Positions 23,326 to 33,320 of a stretch of 64,000 bases of DNA are shown here, piece by piece. Below the pieces are notes generated by a model. It was not told the origin of the DNA. It worked only from the letters and a program-made list of their open reading frames with translations, and did not search any database. Every line of letters starts with the position of its first letter. The stretch's first letter is position 1. The translations under genes were made by a program, and so were the position numbers. The stretch is from Chelydra serpentina (taxonomy: Eukaryota > Chordata > Testudines > Chelydridae), in NCBI GenBank assembly GCA_037349315.1, contig JBAIAC010000033.1, positions 24,818,001 to 24,882,000 of the forward strand, in the 5' to 3' direction.

Positions 23326-23646
23326 CAGGGCCGGTGCAAGGAAGTTTCGCTCCTTAGGCGAAACTTCCTTGCACCAGCCCTGTGCCCTCCCACCCCCCAG
23401 CCAGGCCTCCCGCCGGAGCTCAGCCCGGTGCCCGTGGTAGCTGAGCTGGGAGCCGGGAGGTAGTGGGGCGGCTCGCCGAGGCTGCCTCCTGGCTCCACAC
23501 TCAGCAGGGGGGTGGCTCGCCGCGGCCGCCTCCCAGCTCCCCACTCAGCGGCTGAGCAGGGAGCCGGGAGGCAGCCGCCCGCGGCCCCCCAAATCCTGGC
23601 GCCCTAGGCGACCGCCTAGGGTCACCTAGTGATAGCGCCGGCCCTG
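23326..23646. mobile_element. hAT-type element, CAGGGCCGG family, 321 bp
   Basis: Ends CAGGGCCGG and CCGGCCCTG; perfect 8-bp target-site duplications ATTAAGAG at 23318-23325 and 23647-23654. Like the copy at 15129, its left 57 bp form a palindrome (GGTGCAAGGAAGTTTCGC and its complement). The middle is GC-rich. Confidence 0.93.
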
Positions 23647-23879
23647 ATTAAGAGGCCCCAATGGAGAACTTGGCCCCTCTGGACAAATAGAGAGCAAGAG
23701 ACAGTCTGGGCTCCTAAGAGTTTGATCTCTACCATTCCCAGGAGCAAGTTGAAACTCCCAATTAAATCTAACTTGGAAGGGTCTTGTCTAGGACAGTGGT
23801 CCCCAACGCGGTGCCCGCGGGTACCAGGCACCCGCGGAGGCATTTATGGGCGCCCGCCCACCAACTAGTGCCCAGAAGG

Positions 23880-24440
23880 GGAGAGAAGCTGCTGCCCCGG
23901 CCTGCTGCGGACAGAGAACTCCGGGGCTGTGGGCGCCGGTGTTCTCTGTCCCCGGCAGGCCGGGGCAGCGCAGAGAGAAGCCGCAGCCCCGCGCCTGCCG
24001 GGGACAGAGAACACCGGCGCCCGCAGCCCCGGAGTTCTCTGTCCCCGGCAGGCCGGGGCAGCGCAGAGAGACGCCACAGCCCCACGCCTGCCGGGGACAG
24101 AGAACACAGGCGCCCGCAGCCCCCGAGTTCTCTGCCCCCGGCAGGCCAGGGCAGCGCAGAGAGAAGCCGCAGCCCCGCGCCTGCAGGGGACAGAGATCAC
24201 CGGTGCCCGCAGCCCGGCCTGCCGGGGACAGAGAACTCCGGGGTAGCGGGCGCCTGTGTTCTCTGTCCCCGGCAGGTGCGGGGCTGCGGCTTCTCTCCGC
24301 GCTGCCCCGGCCTGCCGGGGACAGAGAACACGGGCGCCCGCAGCCCCGGAGTTTTCTGTCCCTGGCAGGCTGGGCTGCGGGCGCCGGTGTTCTCTGTCCC
24401 CGGCAGGCCGGGGCAGCGCGGAGAGAAGCCAAGATTTGGG
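23880..24440. repeat. Tandem array A inside the 23794-25554 element
   Basis: At least six alternating-orientation units of GCCGGGGACAGAGAACNCCG with GGCAGCGCAGAGAGAAGCCG. Every unit is itself palindromic, so the array would form multiple hairpins. Confidence 0.85.
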
Positions 24441-24459
24441 GGGCGGCGGGCAGCTGCCC

Positions 24460-24925
24460 ACTGCCTCCCCGCTCAGCGGCTGAGCTGCTGAGCGGAGAGA
24501 CAAGGGGCAGCTTGCCGCGGCTGCCCGCTGCCTCCTCGCTGAGCTGGGAGACAAGGGGCGGCTCGCCGGGGCTGCCCCTTGTCTCCCCGCTGAGCTGCTG
24601 AGCGGGGAGACAAGGGGGGGCTTGCTGCGGCCACCCCTTGTCTCTCCGCTCAGTGGCTGAGCGGGGAGACAAGGGGCAGCTTGCTGCGGCTGCCCGCTGC
24701 CTCCCCGCTGAGCTGGGAGACAAGGGGTGGCTCGCTGGGGCTGCCCCTTGTCTCCCCGCTGAGCTGCTGAGTGGGGAGACAAGGGGTGGCTTGCTGCGGC
24801 TGCCCCTTGTCTCCCCGCTGAGCTGCTGAGTGGGGAGACAAGGGGTGGCTTGCTGCGGCTGCCCCTTGTCTCCCTGCTGAGCTGCTGAGCGGGGAGACAA
24901 GGGGCGGCTTGCTGCGGCTGGAGCC
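24460..24925. repeat. Tandem array B inside the 23794-25554 element
   Basis: Seven to eight units of GAGACAAGGGGCGGCTTGCTG, GGCTGCCCCTTGTCTCCCCG and CTGAGCTGCTGAG. Units differ by only a few bases, so expansion is recent. Confidence 0.85.
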
Positions 24926-25562
24926 GCGGGCCTTTTAAAGCGCCGCCCTAGCGAGGCTCTGGCGGCACCTTAACTCCGCTTTTCCTCATAGGGGGAGTGG
25001 CTGCTCCCCCCCCGCCCCCGGCTACGCTACTCTCTCTGTCCCCGGCAGGCGCGGGGCCGTAGTTTCTCTCCGCGCTGCCGCACGGCCCTGCACCTGCCGG
25101 AGACAGAGAACTCTGGGGCTGTGGGCCCCGGTGATCTCTGTCCCCGGCAGGCATGGGGCCGGGGCTTCTCTCTGCGCTGCCCCATGCCTGCCGGGGACAG
25201 ATAACTCCGGGGCTGCAGGCACCGGTGTTCTCTGTCCCCGGCAGGCGCGGGGCTGCGGCTTCCCTTTCCGCTGCCCAGAACTGCGCCCCCCCCCAAAAAA
25301 AAAGGTAAATAAAAAAGAGCAAATTCACATAGTAAGGTGAAAGAATAATTGCCAAATAATGTAATTAATACCTTTTACCTGTAAAATTACTTTTATTATC
25401 TTATGGATTCATATATTATGTAATATTAAATATGATGGTTTTCATATTATTTAATGTACAAATATAAAATAAGTCTTGAAAAATTGTTGGCGCCCGCCCC
25501 ACTCTTCTGAAAACATGAATGTGCTCTTGGCTACAAAAAGGTTGGGGACCACTGGTCTAGGA

Positions 25563-27339
25563 GAATGTCCCCCCCGGTGGGTCTTCCCCAGCATCATTTA
25601 ACTATCATGGGAAAGACCCCATGTGGAGAGCAGGTCTCATTTCCCGCAGGCCATGAAAAGAACCTGGATGTTGTATCAGGATGAGAAGGCGTCACAACAT
25701 GGACCCAAGATGTGGTGGCAGAAGGTGCTGATCCAGCTGCCTGACATGGGGACTCTCCTCACAGGATAAAGGCTGAAAGAGGGCTGCTTCCTGGGGCCAC
25801 TGTGTCCTTTTTTCTTTTCTTGTGCCAGAGCTGTGGCAATTCTGCATGTTGAGTAAGTGAAGGTCACCCTGAAGGGTGCTTAGAGCAATGCGTGCAGCTG
25901 GTGTTGGGATGCTCTACAACAAAGCGCCCGTATCTGCCAGGGAAGGGTGTGGTTCCCAATGAAATGAATGGGAGCACAACAGCATATAACTCATGGCCCA
26001 ATCCTGCAAGGTTTTACCCACACACTAATCCCATCAATGGGACAAATTGCCTGAGTAAACATTACTCATCTGAATAGGGCATTGTCAAATCAGGACCAGA
26101 ATGTATCCCTTGGCTCAAATCACTTCAGTTATCAAAATGAAATAGCAAGAGTAAAGTTAGGAGAGAGCACAATTTAGGATGTAGGCGTGTGTGGCAATAG
26201 ATTCCCAAAAAGCAGGACTGTTTAGTGCTTATCTGCTTTGTATTTGAGCAGAACTCATCCTTGCTAATCATTCAAATGGTTCCATTGTTCTGTAGCTTGT
26301 CTAGGCCCATCTGAAAGGAATGTTGATATGTGCTATTAGGAGAAGGATACTTTACCGGTTGGAGCCTCATTTCCCCAGATGGAAATGGGGAAATCCCCAC
26401 AATCCCCAGGGCATTGTGAGGATAAGTCTAGTAAAGACTGGGAGGCACTCAGATACAATGATAATGGGGGGGGGGGGGTATATAAAAGTACTTTAGATAC
26501 ACTGAATACCAATCTGAATATAATCTTGTTTTACTGAGGTTGGAGCAGAGGCCATGAAGTCAAGCCGCCTGGGTTTTTGTCTCAGCTCTGAAACAGATTT
26601 GCACTGTAAACTGGGCAAAATCATGTCACTGCACTTGCCTCATTATAACACAGGAACAATAATGCTCTACCTCCCTCCCAGGGGAATTGGACAAGAAATG
26701 GCTGTAAAGTGCTATGTGCTATAGATTATTATCCTTCAGTATGTGGGTTTATTTAGATGTTCCTGAGTTCTTAGTTACCTAAATTTTAGCACAGTCAAAT
26801 ACTCTGGGTTCCTACAAATAATGGCCCTTTATCAGTAAGGGAGGTAAAAATTTAGGAAGCTCTTTTATGTGGGGAGAATAAGGAAAGGTCAAGTCTCATG
26901 CAGGGACTGTGAAAAATCCCAGATGTCTTTTCTGGGCATCAGTCACCAAGATTTGGGATGCAGATTGGTCAGTGACTAGGTCAGGGTGGATGAAGCAGTT
27001 GAAGCACATGATTCTGGGTGCAGATCCCAGCAGCGAGTGCCTGGTTGCCCTGTCAGAAGGATTAGGAACAGGCTAGGGATTAATCCTCTTGAGACTGCAT
27101 TATAGATTGCACCTTCCTTCCCCTCAAAGTAACAGGCACGTGTGTTGCTATAGAAGGCTTAATTTCATAGCACTAGGAAATCTCTCCGGGACCCAGATTT
27201 TGAGGTATAAAATACAGCCCTTATTGTGTTGCTGTGACCTACTCTTCTGTGTGCGGGTTAGACCGAGCTGAGAGGGAGGGAACCTGCGGCAGACACATAG
27301 TGAGCAGAGAGGCGGCCTGGAAGCCTGAATGCTGAAGTT
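25563..27339. other. Non-coding spacer
   Basis: MIR-like relics are visible at about 26350-26470 and 26555-26735, a G run at 26466-26477, and a diverged palindromic repeat at about 25960-26090. No exon recognised. Confidence 0.4.
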
Positions 27340-27347
27340 ATTGGCGG

Positions 27348-27471
27348 TAGGGTGACCAGACAGCAAGTGTGAAAAATCAGGACAGGGAGTGGGGAGTAAT
27401 AGGCGCCTATATAAGAAAAATACCCAAAAATCGGGACTGTCCCTATAAAATTGGGACATCTGGTCACCCTA
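27348..27471. mobile_element. Short hAT-type element, TAGGGTGACCAGA family, 124 bp
   Basis: Ends TAGGGTGACCAGA and TCTGGTCACCCTA; perfect 8-bp target-site duplications ATTGGCGG at 27340-27347 and 27472-27479. Related copies at 7414 and 63763. Confidence 0.9.
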
Positions 27472-27709
27472 ATTGGCGGTGATGTGTAAAAAGGTTTCCT
27501 AAGACTCAGAGGATATGGGAGTGGGGTTGGCCTCTAGGCTGGAAGCAATTCAGTCAAGTTTAACATTGGAGCCACTTTAAGGGAAAAAGTGGATGCAAAT
27601 GCCAAGCAAGCTGACCCTAAAGCCAAGTGCCACGGTGCGAATTCAAACACCGAAAGTATAGTGTCATGAGGGATTTCAGTACCTGGTGCTGGCCTAAATG
27701 ACAACCACA

Positions 27710-28232
27710 GAAACATAGAACCATTGCATTAGAAGGAATCACAAGGGTCATCTAGTCTAACCCCCTGCCAAGATGCAGGATTTGTTGTGCCTAAGCCATC
27801 CAAGACAGATGGCTCTCCAGCCTCCTTTTGAAAACCTCCAGCAAAGGGGCTTCCACAACTTCCCTAGGCAGTCTGTTCCATTGTCCTACTGTTCTTACAG
27901 TTAGGAAGTTTTTCCTGAGATTTATTCTAAATCTGCTGTGCTGTAGTTCATACCCACTGCCTCTTGTCCTGCCCTCTGTGGCAAAAGAGAACAACTTTTC
28001 TCCATCTTTTTATGGCAGCCTTTCAAGTATTTGAAGACTGCTATCATGTCCCTCCTTAATCTTCTCTTTTCCAAACTAAACATACCCAGTCCCTTCAGCC
28101 CTTGCTTATATGGCTTCCATTCCATCCCTTTGATCATCTTTATCACTCTCCTCTGGATCCTTTCCAGTTTCTCTCCATCCTTGCTATACTTTGGTGACCA
28201 AAACTGAACACACTACTCCAGCTGAGTAACCA
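27710..28232 (-). mobile_element. CR1 LINE 3' end with ORF2 C-terminus
   Basis: The minus strand encodes the CR1 C-terminal blocks GLGMFSLEKRRLRRDMIAVF and FFxxRxVxxWNRLPREVVEA-type sequence (here NFLTVRTVGQWNRLPREVV). It ends with the untranslated tail containing CTAGATGACCC-type sequence. One frame break separates the blocks; the copy is inactive. Confidence 0.9.
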
Positions 28233-28534
28233 GCACTGAGTAGAATGGGAGTGTCTAGACCCAAAATGCCTAGAACTCTGGTACTGGGCCGCCCCTGGGA
28301 AGAGAAGAATCCACAATGCACTGGGCGTTACTACATACTGAAAGGGGCCATTGAAATATCCCAGATCACGTCTGAATGCCTAGCCCCATTCCTTTCTAGA
28401 GGAGCTTTGTTTTTATCAAGAAGAGACCCCCACTCAGTTCTGGGAGTGGGAGAGGAAAGCCCTTCCAGGCAGAAGCATCATGGTACGGGGGCTGGTGTTT
28501 CAGAACCTTAATTGGAGAGTGGGAGAAGTTTATG
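28233..28534. other. Non-coding spacer
   Basis: No exon or clear repeat recognised between the CR1 copy and the LTR. Confidence 0.35.
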
Positions 28535-28538
28535 GTAT

Positions 28539-29142
28539 TGTTATGAGTTGGATTAACTTCTTTGAAACTGGTGGGTGTAACAGCTGCCTTTCACTCAGGA
28601 TAAGTGTACAAGCAATGGAGCTCCTTGATGGAATAAATGGCTGAAACTACAGGCACCTCCACGCAAAACAAAGCTGAAAGCCTCATGCAAGGCTGGAGTA
28701 GACATTAGCCATGTGGCCCAAGGAGTCCACTATGATTTGATAAACAAAGGGGCAGGGGATTGATTGGATTGGAGCAGTGTGTCTGTATGTATGAGATGGA
28801 AGCAGGAAACAGCACAGAAACAGAGAGAGAGAGAGAAGGCGCAGGAAGCCAAGAAGAGAGCAGAACAAGAATGGAGGCCGTGGCCCTGAGTAAAAGCCTA
28901 GAGTAAAAGCCTAGAGAGTTTTTTGGGCTGAGTGCTGGCTGAAGAGGTCTTGGAACTGTGAGCAAACTGTTGTTCCAGTCCTCCTGAGTTCAGAGAAACA
29001 GAAACCTGACTTTGTATGTTCTTGGTAATTAAACAGGATTGCATCAAAGAAATACATGACACCAGCATCAATTTCTCCTCCTAACTGAAACAATCCTCAA
29101 GCCCTAGATTTTGGCTATCCGCTTGGGTCGAAAGGGGTAACA
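28539..29142 (+). mobile_element. Solo LTR, 604 bp, with 4-bp target duplication
   Basis: Begins TGTTATGAG and ends GGGGTAACA, so the TGTTA/TAACA ends are inverted. It is flanked by GTAT at 28535-28538 and 29143-29146. No internal retroviral sequence, so it is the product of LTR-LTR recombination. A 4-bp duplication is typical of gammaretrovirus-like (class I) elements. Strand is tentative. Confidence 0.6.
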
Positions 29143-29146
29143 GTAT

Positions 29147-30460
29147 ACTTAGACCTGGTGAAAGCAGATGTAGAAGAAACTAAACCCAGCAATAAAACCT
29201 TCCATAATGGAGCTTGGATTGTTGCAGTAGGATGCAGTGAACCTGACCTTTCCCCTCAAAAATCTTTTAAATAACCCATCCCCTGCAGGTGGCTTGGCTG
29301 TTCTGTGAAACCTGGTTTGGGTTTAGAGTACATGGAAGCTGCCTCCATCCATAGCTGATTTATTCTTTTACATTACAGGTCAGTTACTCTCCTATTTAAT
29401 TCCTGGTGCATAGGATGTGTATTCATTCAGCAGGGACGAGGTATGCTGCAGGGGACAATCCTGCACCGGACTCAGGAAAATAAGGCTGGAAGGTGATGGG
29501 CAAACCTAACTTCTATGATTCCTTGGAGTCTGTCACTCCCTTTCACAGGTATTCTTTAATGAGCCACTGATGCTTCCTGGAACACTTTGAACTCTGTCCC
29601 AGGTTTCACAGAACAGCCAAAACAATCTGGCTTCCCCAGGGCATTATAAAAATACTCATTCCCCTGTTTATTGCCAGGGACACAGGGACATTTATGTCCT
29701 TAGGGACTGAAGGAAAAGATGCTGCTTTTTATTCTTTTAAGAGACCATCCATCTCCCTAGAACTGCCTCTGTGGCTGAGTTACAGGGTAAACACCCCCAT
29801 ACTGTGACTCACAATTCCGGGAGCCTCATCCCACCCATTTCTGGGTTCTCCTTTCTGGCCTCTTTTCTCTCAGGCTCCCAGGTGCCTAGTGTGCTCTGAA
29901 CACAACAACAATAATTACCCCAGTATTGGATGCTTCTACAAAAATCAGGTTCTTTGCTCCACCTCCTTCTGCAGCTTCTCCTCCAGCTGAAGTGACTTTC
30001 TCTCTTTGTGGAGTCATCTTCATGACAGCAGTCACTGATTATGATGCCACCAACAGAAGATGGAGATGCTGAGTGGGGAATAGGTGGCTAATAGGTCCCT
30101 ATGTTTCCTGGGCATGGGTGGCATGGGGTTGTGCTCCTGGAATTTATTTAACTGGTGTGGGCCTATCCCTTAACTCCAAATAGCCACCTGGCCATGAAAG
30201 GCCGTAATGTAAACCAACTGATCCAGTCAAATGTACTGTCAGCAGTAGGCCCCTGACCAGAGTCCCTGCCACAGCTTCACCCTGAACTGGTCTTTGATAA
30301 ACAGCAAGCCCTTTTTATTTGGCCTGCTGGGCCTTGATTGGCCTCTGCCTGCTTCTAGCCCTTCTAACTACTGGGGGACCAAGTCTCGCTGGTTCTTCCA
30401 GCACATGATCCTTGGAGACATATCTAGGCAACCCCAGAAGTCCAAAGTCGCTGCTCTTCT
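29147..30460. other. Non-coding spacer with a distant inverted repeat
   Basis: Holds a perfect 22-bp inverted repeat (TTGGCTGTTCTGTGAAACCTGG at 29294-29315, complement at 29599-29620). No exon recognised. Confidence 0.4.
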
Positions 30461-30468
30461 CTTCATAG

Positions 30469-30685
30469 CAGTGGCGTAGCCAGGTTTAGAGCACAGGGGG
30501 AGTGGAGCTAAAAAAAGGCGCCGGGAGCAAAAAGCGTCGGGAGCAAAAAAGGCGCCAGGAGCAAAAAAAAAAGCTCAGCTCCGGCTGCAGCACAGAAGCA
30601 AAAGGCGTCGGAGCACAAAAAAGGCGCCGCTTCTGCTCAGTGGGGGAGCAGCCGCTCCCCCTGCTCCCCCCTGGCTACCCTACTG
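30469..30685. mobile_element. hAT-type element, CAGTGGCGTAGCCAGG family, 217 bp
   Basis: Ends CAGTGGCGTAGCCAGG and CCTGGCTACCCTACTG-like sequence, with perfect 8-bp target-site duplications CTTCATAG at 30461-30468 and 30686-30693. The middle has irregular repeats of AAAAAGGCGCCGGGAGC and the palindrome GGGGGAGCAGCCGCTCCCCC. Confidence 0.92.
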
Positions 30686-31134
30686 CTTCATAGGGCTGAG
30701 CCAAGGTGGCAGGGCCTCCAGTAGGGAGCAGCAAATGCCTGGTACCTCCTGTCATAGTGCCTTGGGCAATTTCTATTACTCTGGACTGGTCTGCATATAT
30801 GTTGGGGAGAAGGTGGGCAAATAAGGAAACGGGCCATTCAGGAAGGAGTATTGCTTATAATACAAATAAAGTTTGCATGGCTGATGATCAGGTGACTGAC
30901 TGAGAAACCACAATGACAACAGCAGCACTATAAACAGCAGTAAAATTAATGGTAATGCTGAGGCACCGGACAGGTAGGCTGCGCCAGTACATCTCTCCTT
31001 GTTATTGTCAAGGGTGCGTCTCCCACTCTCTCGCAGGTGTTTCTTACAAGGACTGACAGTGCTCCTGCTGTGTTTGAGAGACCTGGGAATAAATGAATGA
31101 ATTTGAAGGGCAGAATATTCATAACTGAACAAAA

Positions 31135-31522
31135 CACTTTCCCCACACAAGACATAATTAGACGGTGGAACTCACTGCCACACGATGTTGTTGAAGCCAG
31201 GAACTTTAGCAAAATTCAAAGAGGTATTGAACATCGAGGTGGACAAGAAGAACCTCTGGAGTTCGAATAGCTAATGCTAAAATAAAGTGTTTTGTAGAAG
31301 GAGATCAACCTCGTGCTTCAGGATTTAACCTAAACTCTTAACTACTAGGGTTTAGGATGAGACTTCCTTGGGGCGGGGAGAGGGGTGGCAGATTATCCCA
31401 CATCTGCCCATTGCAGGGTTTATTGCATCTTCATCTGAAGTGTCTGGTGCTGGCCACTGTTGGAGACAGGACAGTGGACAAGAGGGACCTCAGGTCTGAT
31501 CCAGTCTGGCAGTTCATTTGTT
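31135..31522 (+). mobile_element. CR1-like LINE 3' end, plus strand
   Basis: GGTGGAACTCACTGCCACA, then GAGGTATTGAACAT, TTATCCCACATCTGCCCATTG and TGTCTGGTGCTGGCCACTG, ending GGTCTGATCCAGTCTGGCAG, follow the order of the turtle CR1-clade 3' end. Confidence 0.75.
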
Positions 31523-32050
31523 CCAATTAGCCCATCAGTGGAGTCCCCCATCTGGCAGCTGGACTACTGAGAGTGAGGCTGGGACCTTTCCACAGTTGGG
31601 AACCCAGCACCCTCCTGGTCTCTGTAGGCAGATCTGCCAGGTATGACAAAAGGGAGCCTGTCCTTGGCAGAGAGAGTAGGAGCTGTGCAGAGGGTCTTAG
31701 TTGGGAGATGGGCCCCCGCTCCTCATGCCGAGCTGTTCTTACAACTGCGTTTGCCTGTCCCCGTCTGAGATGGAGTGGCCACGGGGCATTGAGCTCGTGG
31801 GGAGTCACTAGAAGGAGCCACGCTGCCAACTCTCCCAGATTGCAGGATCACTGCAGCCAATCTCCCAAACCTCCAGACCCTGCCTGCGGGAAAGCTCCTC
31901 TGATTGGCTGCTTGCCCCACTTGCCTGCCTCCTGGGGAAGAGCAGCCAATCAGGGCTGCCGCAGAAGGCAGGCAGAGTTCTCTCCTCCTCCCCTCAGTAG
32001 CTTGACACCTTTCTCACAGGAGGAGAGGAGGGAGCAGAAAGAGGCCAGCA
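31523..32050. other. Non-coding spacer
   Basis: No exon recognised. Includes short diverged repeats (for example CTGATTGGCTGCTTGCCCC and its near complement around 31900-31950). Confidence 0.35.
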
Positions 32051-32058
32051 GATGCAGG

Positions 32059-32610
32059 CAGGGCCGGCTCTAACTATTTGGCTGCCCCAAGCAAAAAAAC
32101 AAAACAAAACACCCAAAAGCCGCCCCACCAAAACAACCCGTCCCCCCCCACGGAACCCCCGCCCCGCAATGTTGCGCCACAACAATTCCCTCCCCCCCGC
32201 CAGTGCCTCTCCCTGCCTGAGCTCCAGGGGAGGGCGGCCAGCTCGGCCCGGGCCCCACTCTCCCAGCCGCGGCCGCTGCTCCACGGGGAGGGCGGCCAGC
32301 CCGGCCCAGGCCCTGCTCTCCCGGCTGCAGCCGGAGTGCTGCGGCCAGGGCGGCCAGCCCGGCCTGGGCCCCGCTATCCCGGAGCTCCGCGGGGAGGGCG
32401 GCCGGCCCGGCCCGGGCCCCGCTCTCCCGCTCTGCGGCCAGCCCAGCCCCGCTCTCACGGCCAGAGTGCTGGGGGCAGGGCGGCCGGCCCCGGCCCGCTC
32501 TCCCAGCCGGCCGCAGCGTTTAAAAAACAAAAACAAAACCTGAGCGCCGCCCCCCCTAAGGTGCCGCCCCAAGCACATGCTTGGTAGGCTGGTGCCTGTA
32601 GCCGGCCCTG
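32059..32610. mobile_element. hAT-type element, CAGGGCCGG family, 552 bp
   Basis: Ends CAGGGCCGGCTC and GAGCCGGCCCTG-like sequence, with perfect 8-bp target-site duplications GATGCAGG at 32051-32058 and 32611-32618. Inner array of GGGGAGGGCGGCCAGCCCGG units (about 32225-32490) flanked by A-rich stretches. The 163-194-residue open frames are repeat artefacts. Confidence 0.93.
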
Positions 32611-33233
32611 GATGCAGGGCAGATCCTCAGATCCTCCTCTCTCCCTCCAGGCATAGGGAAGAGAATCACTGGAGCTGCACCCCCAGCCTGGAAGAGGGAG
32701 CAGGGACCCTGCTGCAGACCCCCAGCCCTGGGAAAGAGGGGTGAAGAGCCCCTGGAGCTGCAGGAAGAGCAGAGTCGAGGTGGAGGAGCAGAACTAATAC
32801 AGGGTGGGGGGGGCTGGGCAGATGTGGAGGCAGAATTGATGTAGGGACTGGGGAGTCAGAATCAGTTGGGGGCAAAATTAATGGCTGGGCACAGGGAAAG
32901 GCAGGTGTGGGGGTCTGACCTCCTGCAGCAGAGGCCAATAAACTTGGGAGAGGTGGCAACATAAATTGGCCCTCCCCACACACTGGGGATGGGCAGGGAA
33001 AGTTCAAAAATCAAAGCACAGACCAAAAACCACAATATAATCTTAAAAAAAAAAAAATCTCATGGGTTTTGGCCCAATCTGATTATTCTAGGGAGTCTTA
33101 CTCTGGATTTTGGAACCTTTGGGGTTGCCAATACTGCATATGGGACTCGCTGTCGCCAGCAGAGTGGTAGGAACTGCGCCAGGATACCTCCCTAGTCAGC
33201 TGGTAGGAGGAGAGCTGAACGGGCCTCAGGTGA

Positions 33234-33320
33234 GAGATGTCTCCAGCAGAGCTGGTAGGAGCTGCACTGATGGGGGTTGGCTGGGGGTGCAGCTCCTACC
33301 AGCTCTGCTGGAGACATCTC
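33234..33320. repeat. Perfect 34-bp inverted repeat with 19-nt loop
   Basis: The arm at 33234-33267 (GAGATGTCTCCAGCAGAGCT...) is the exact complement of 33287-33320. Degenerate copies of CAGAGTGGTAGGAACTGCG occur just upstream (about 33156-33180). Confidence 0.9.

Larger units (their letters stand above)
23794..25554. mobile_element. Composite 1.76-kb hAT-type element with two tandem arrays
   Basis: Ends are CAGTGGTCCCCAAC and GTTGGGGACCACTG, with perfect 8-bp target-site duplications GTCTAGGA at 23786-23793 and 25555-25562. Inside, array A (about 23880-24440, again 25030-25270) repeats an 80-90-bp foldback unit of the type GCCGGGGACAGAGAAC and its complement GTTCTCTGTCCCCGGC. Array B (about 24460-24925) repeats a 55-70-bp unit with GAGCGGGGAGACAAGGGG and its complement. 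The AT-rich 3' arm (25310-25490) is single-copy. No transposase domain is found; the 235-370-residue open frames on both strands come from the repeats. Confidence 0.93.

Noticed and set aside
23788..24900. 370-residue open frame on the minus strand and other long frames (up to 305 residues) in 23.8-24.9 kb
   Set aside because: All six frames stay open because the GC-rich tandem units lack stop codons; the peptides are simple repeats of the DNA unit and lie inside a hAT-type element.
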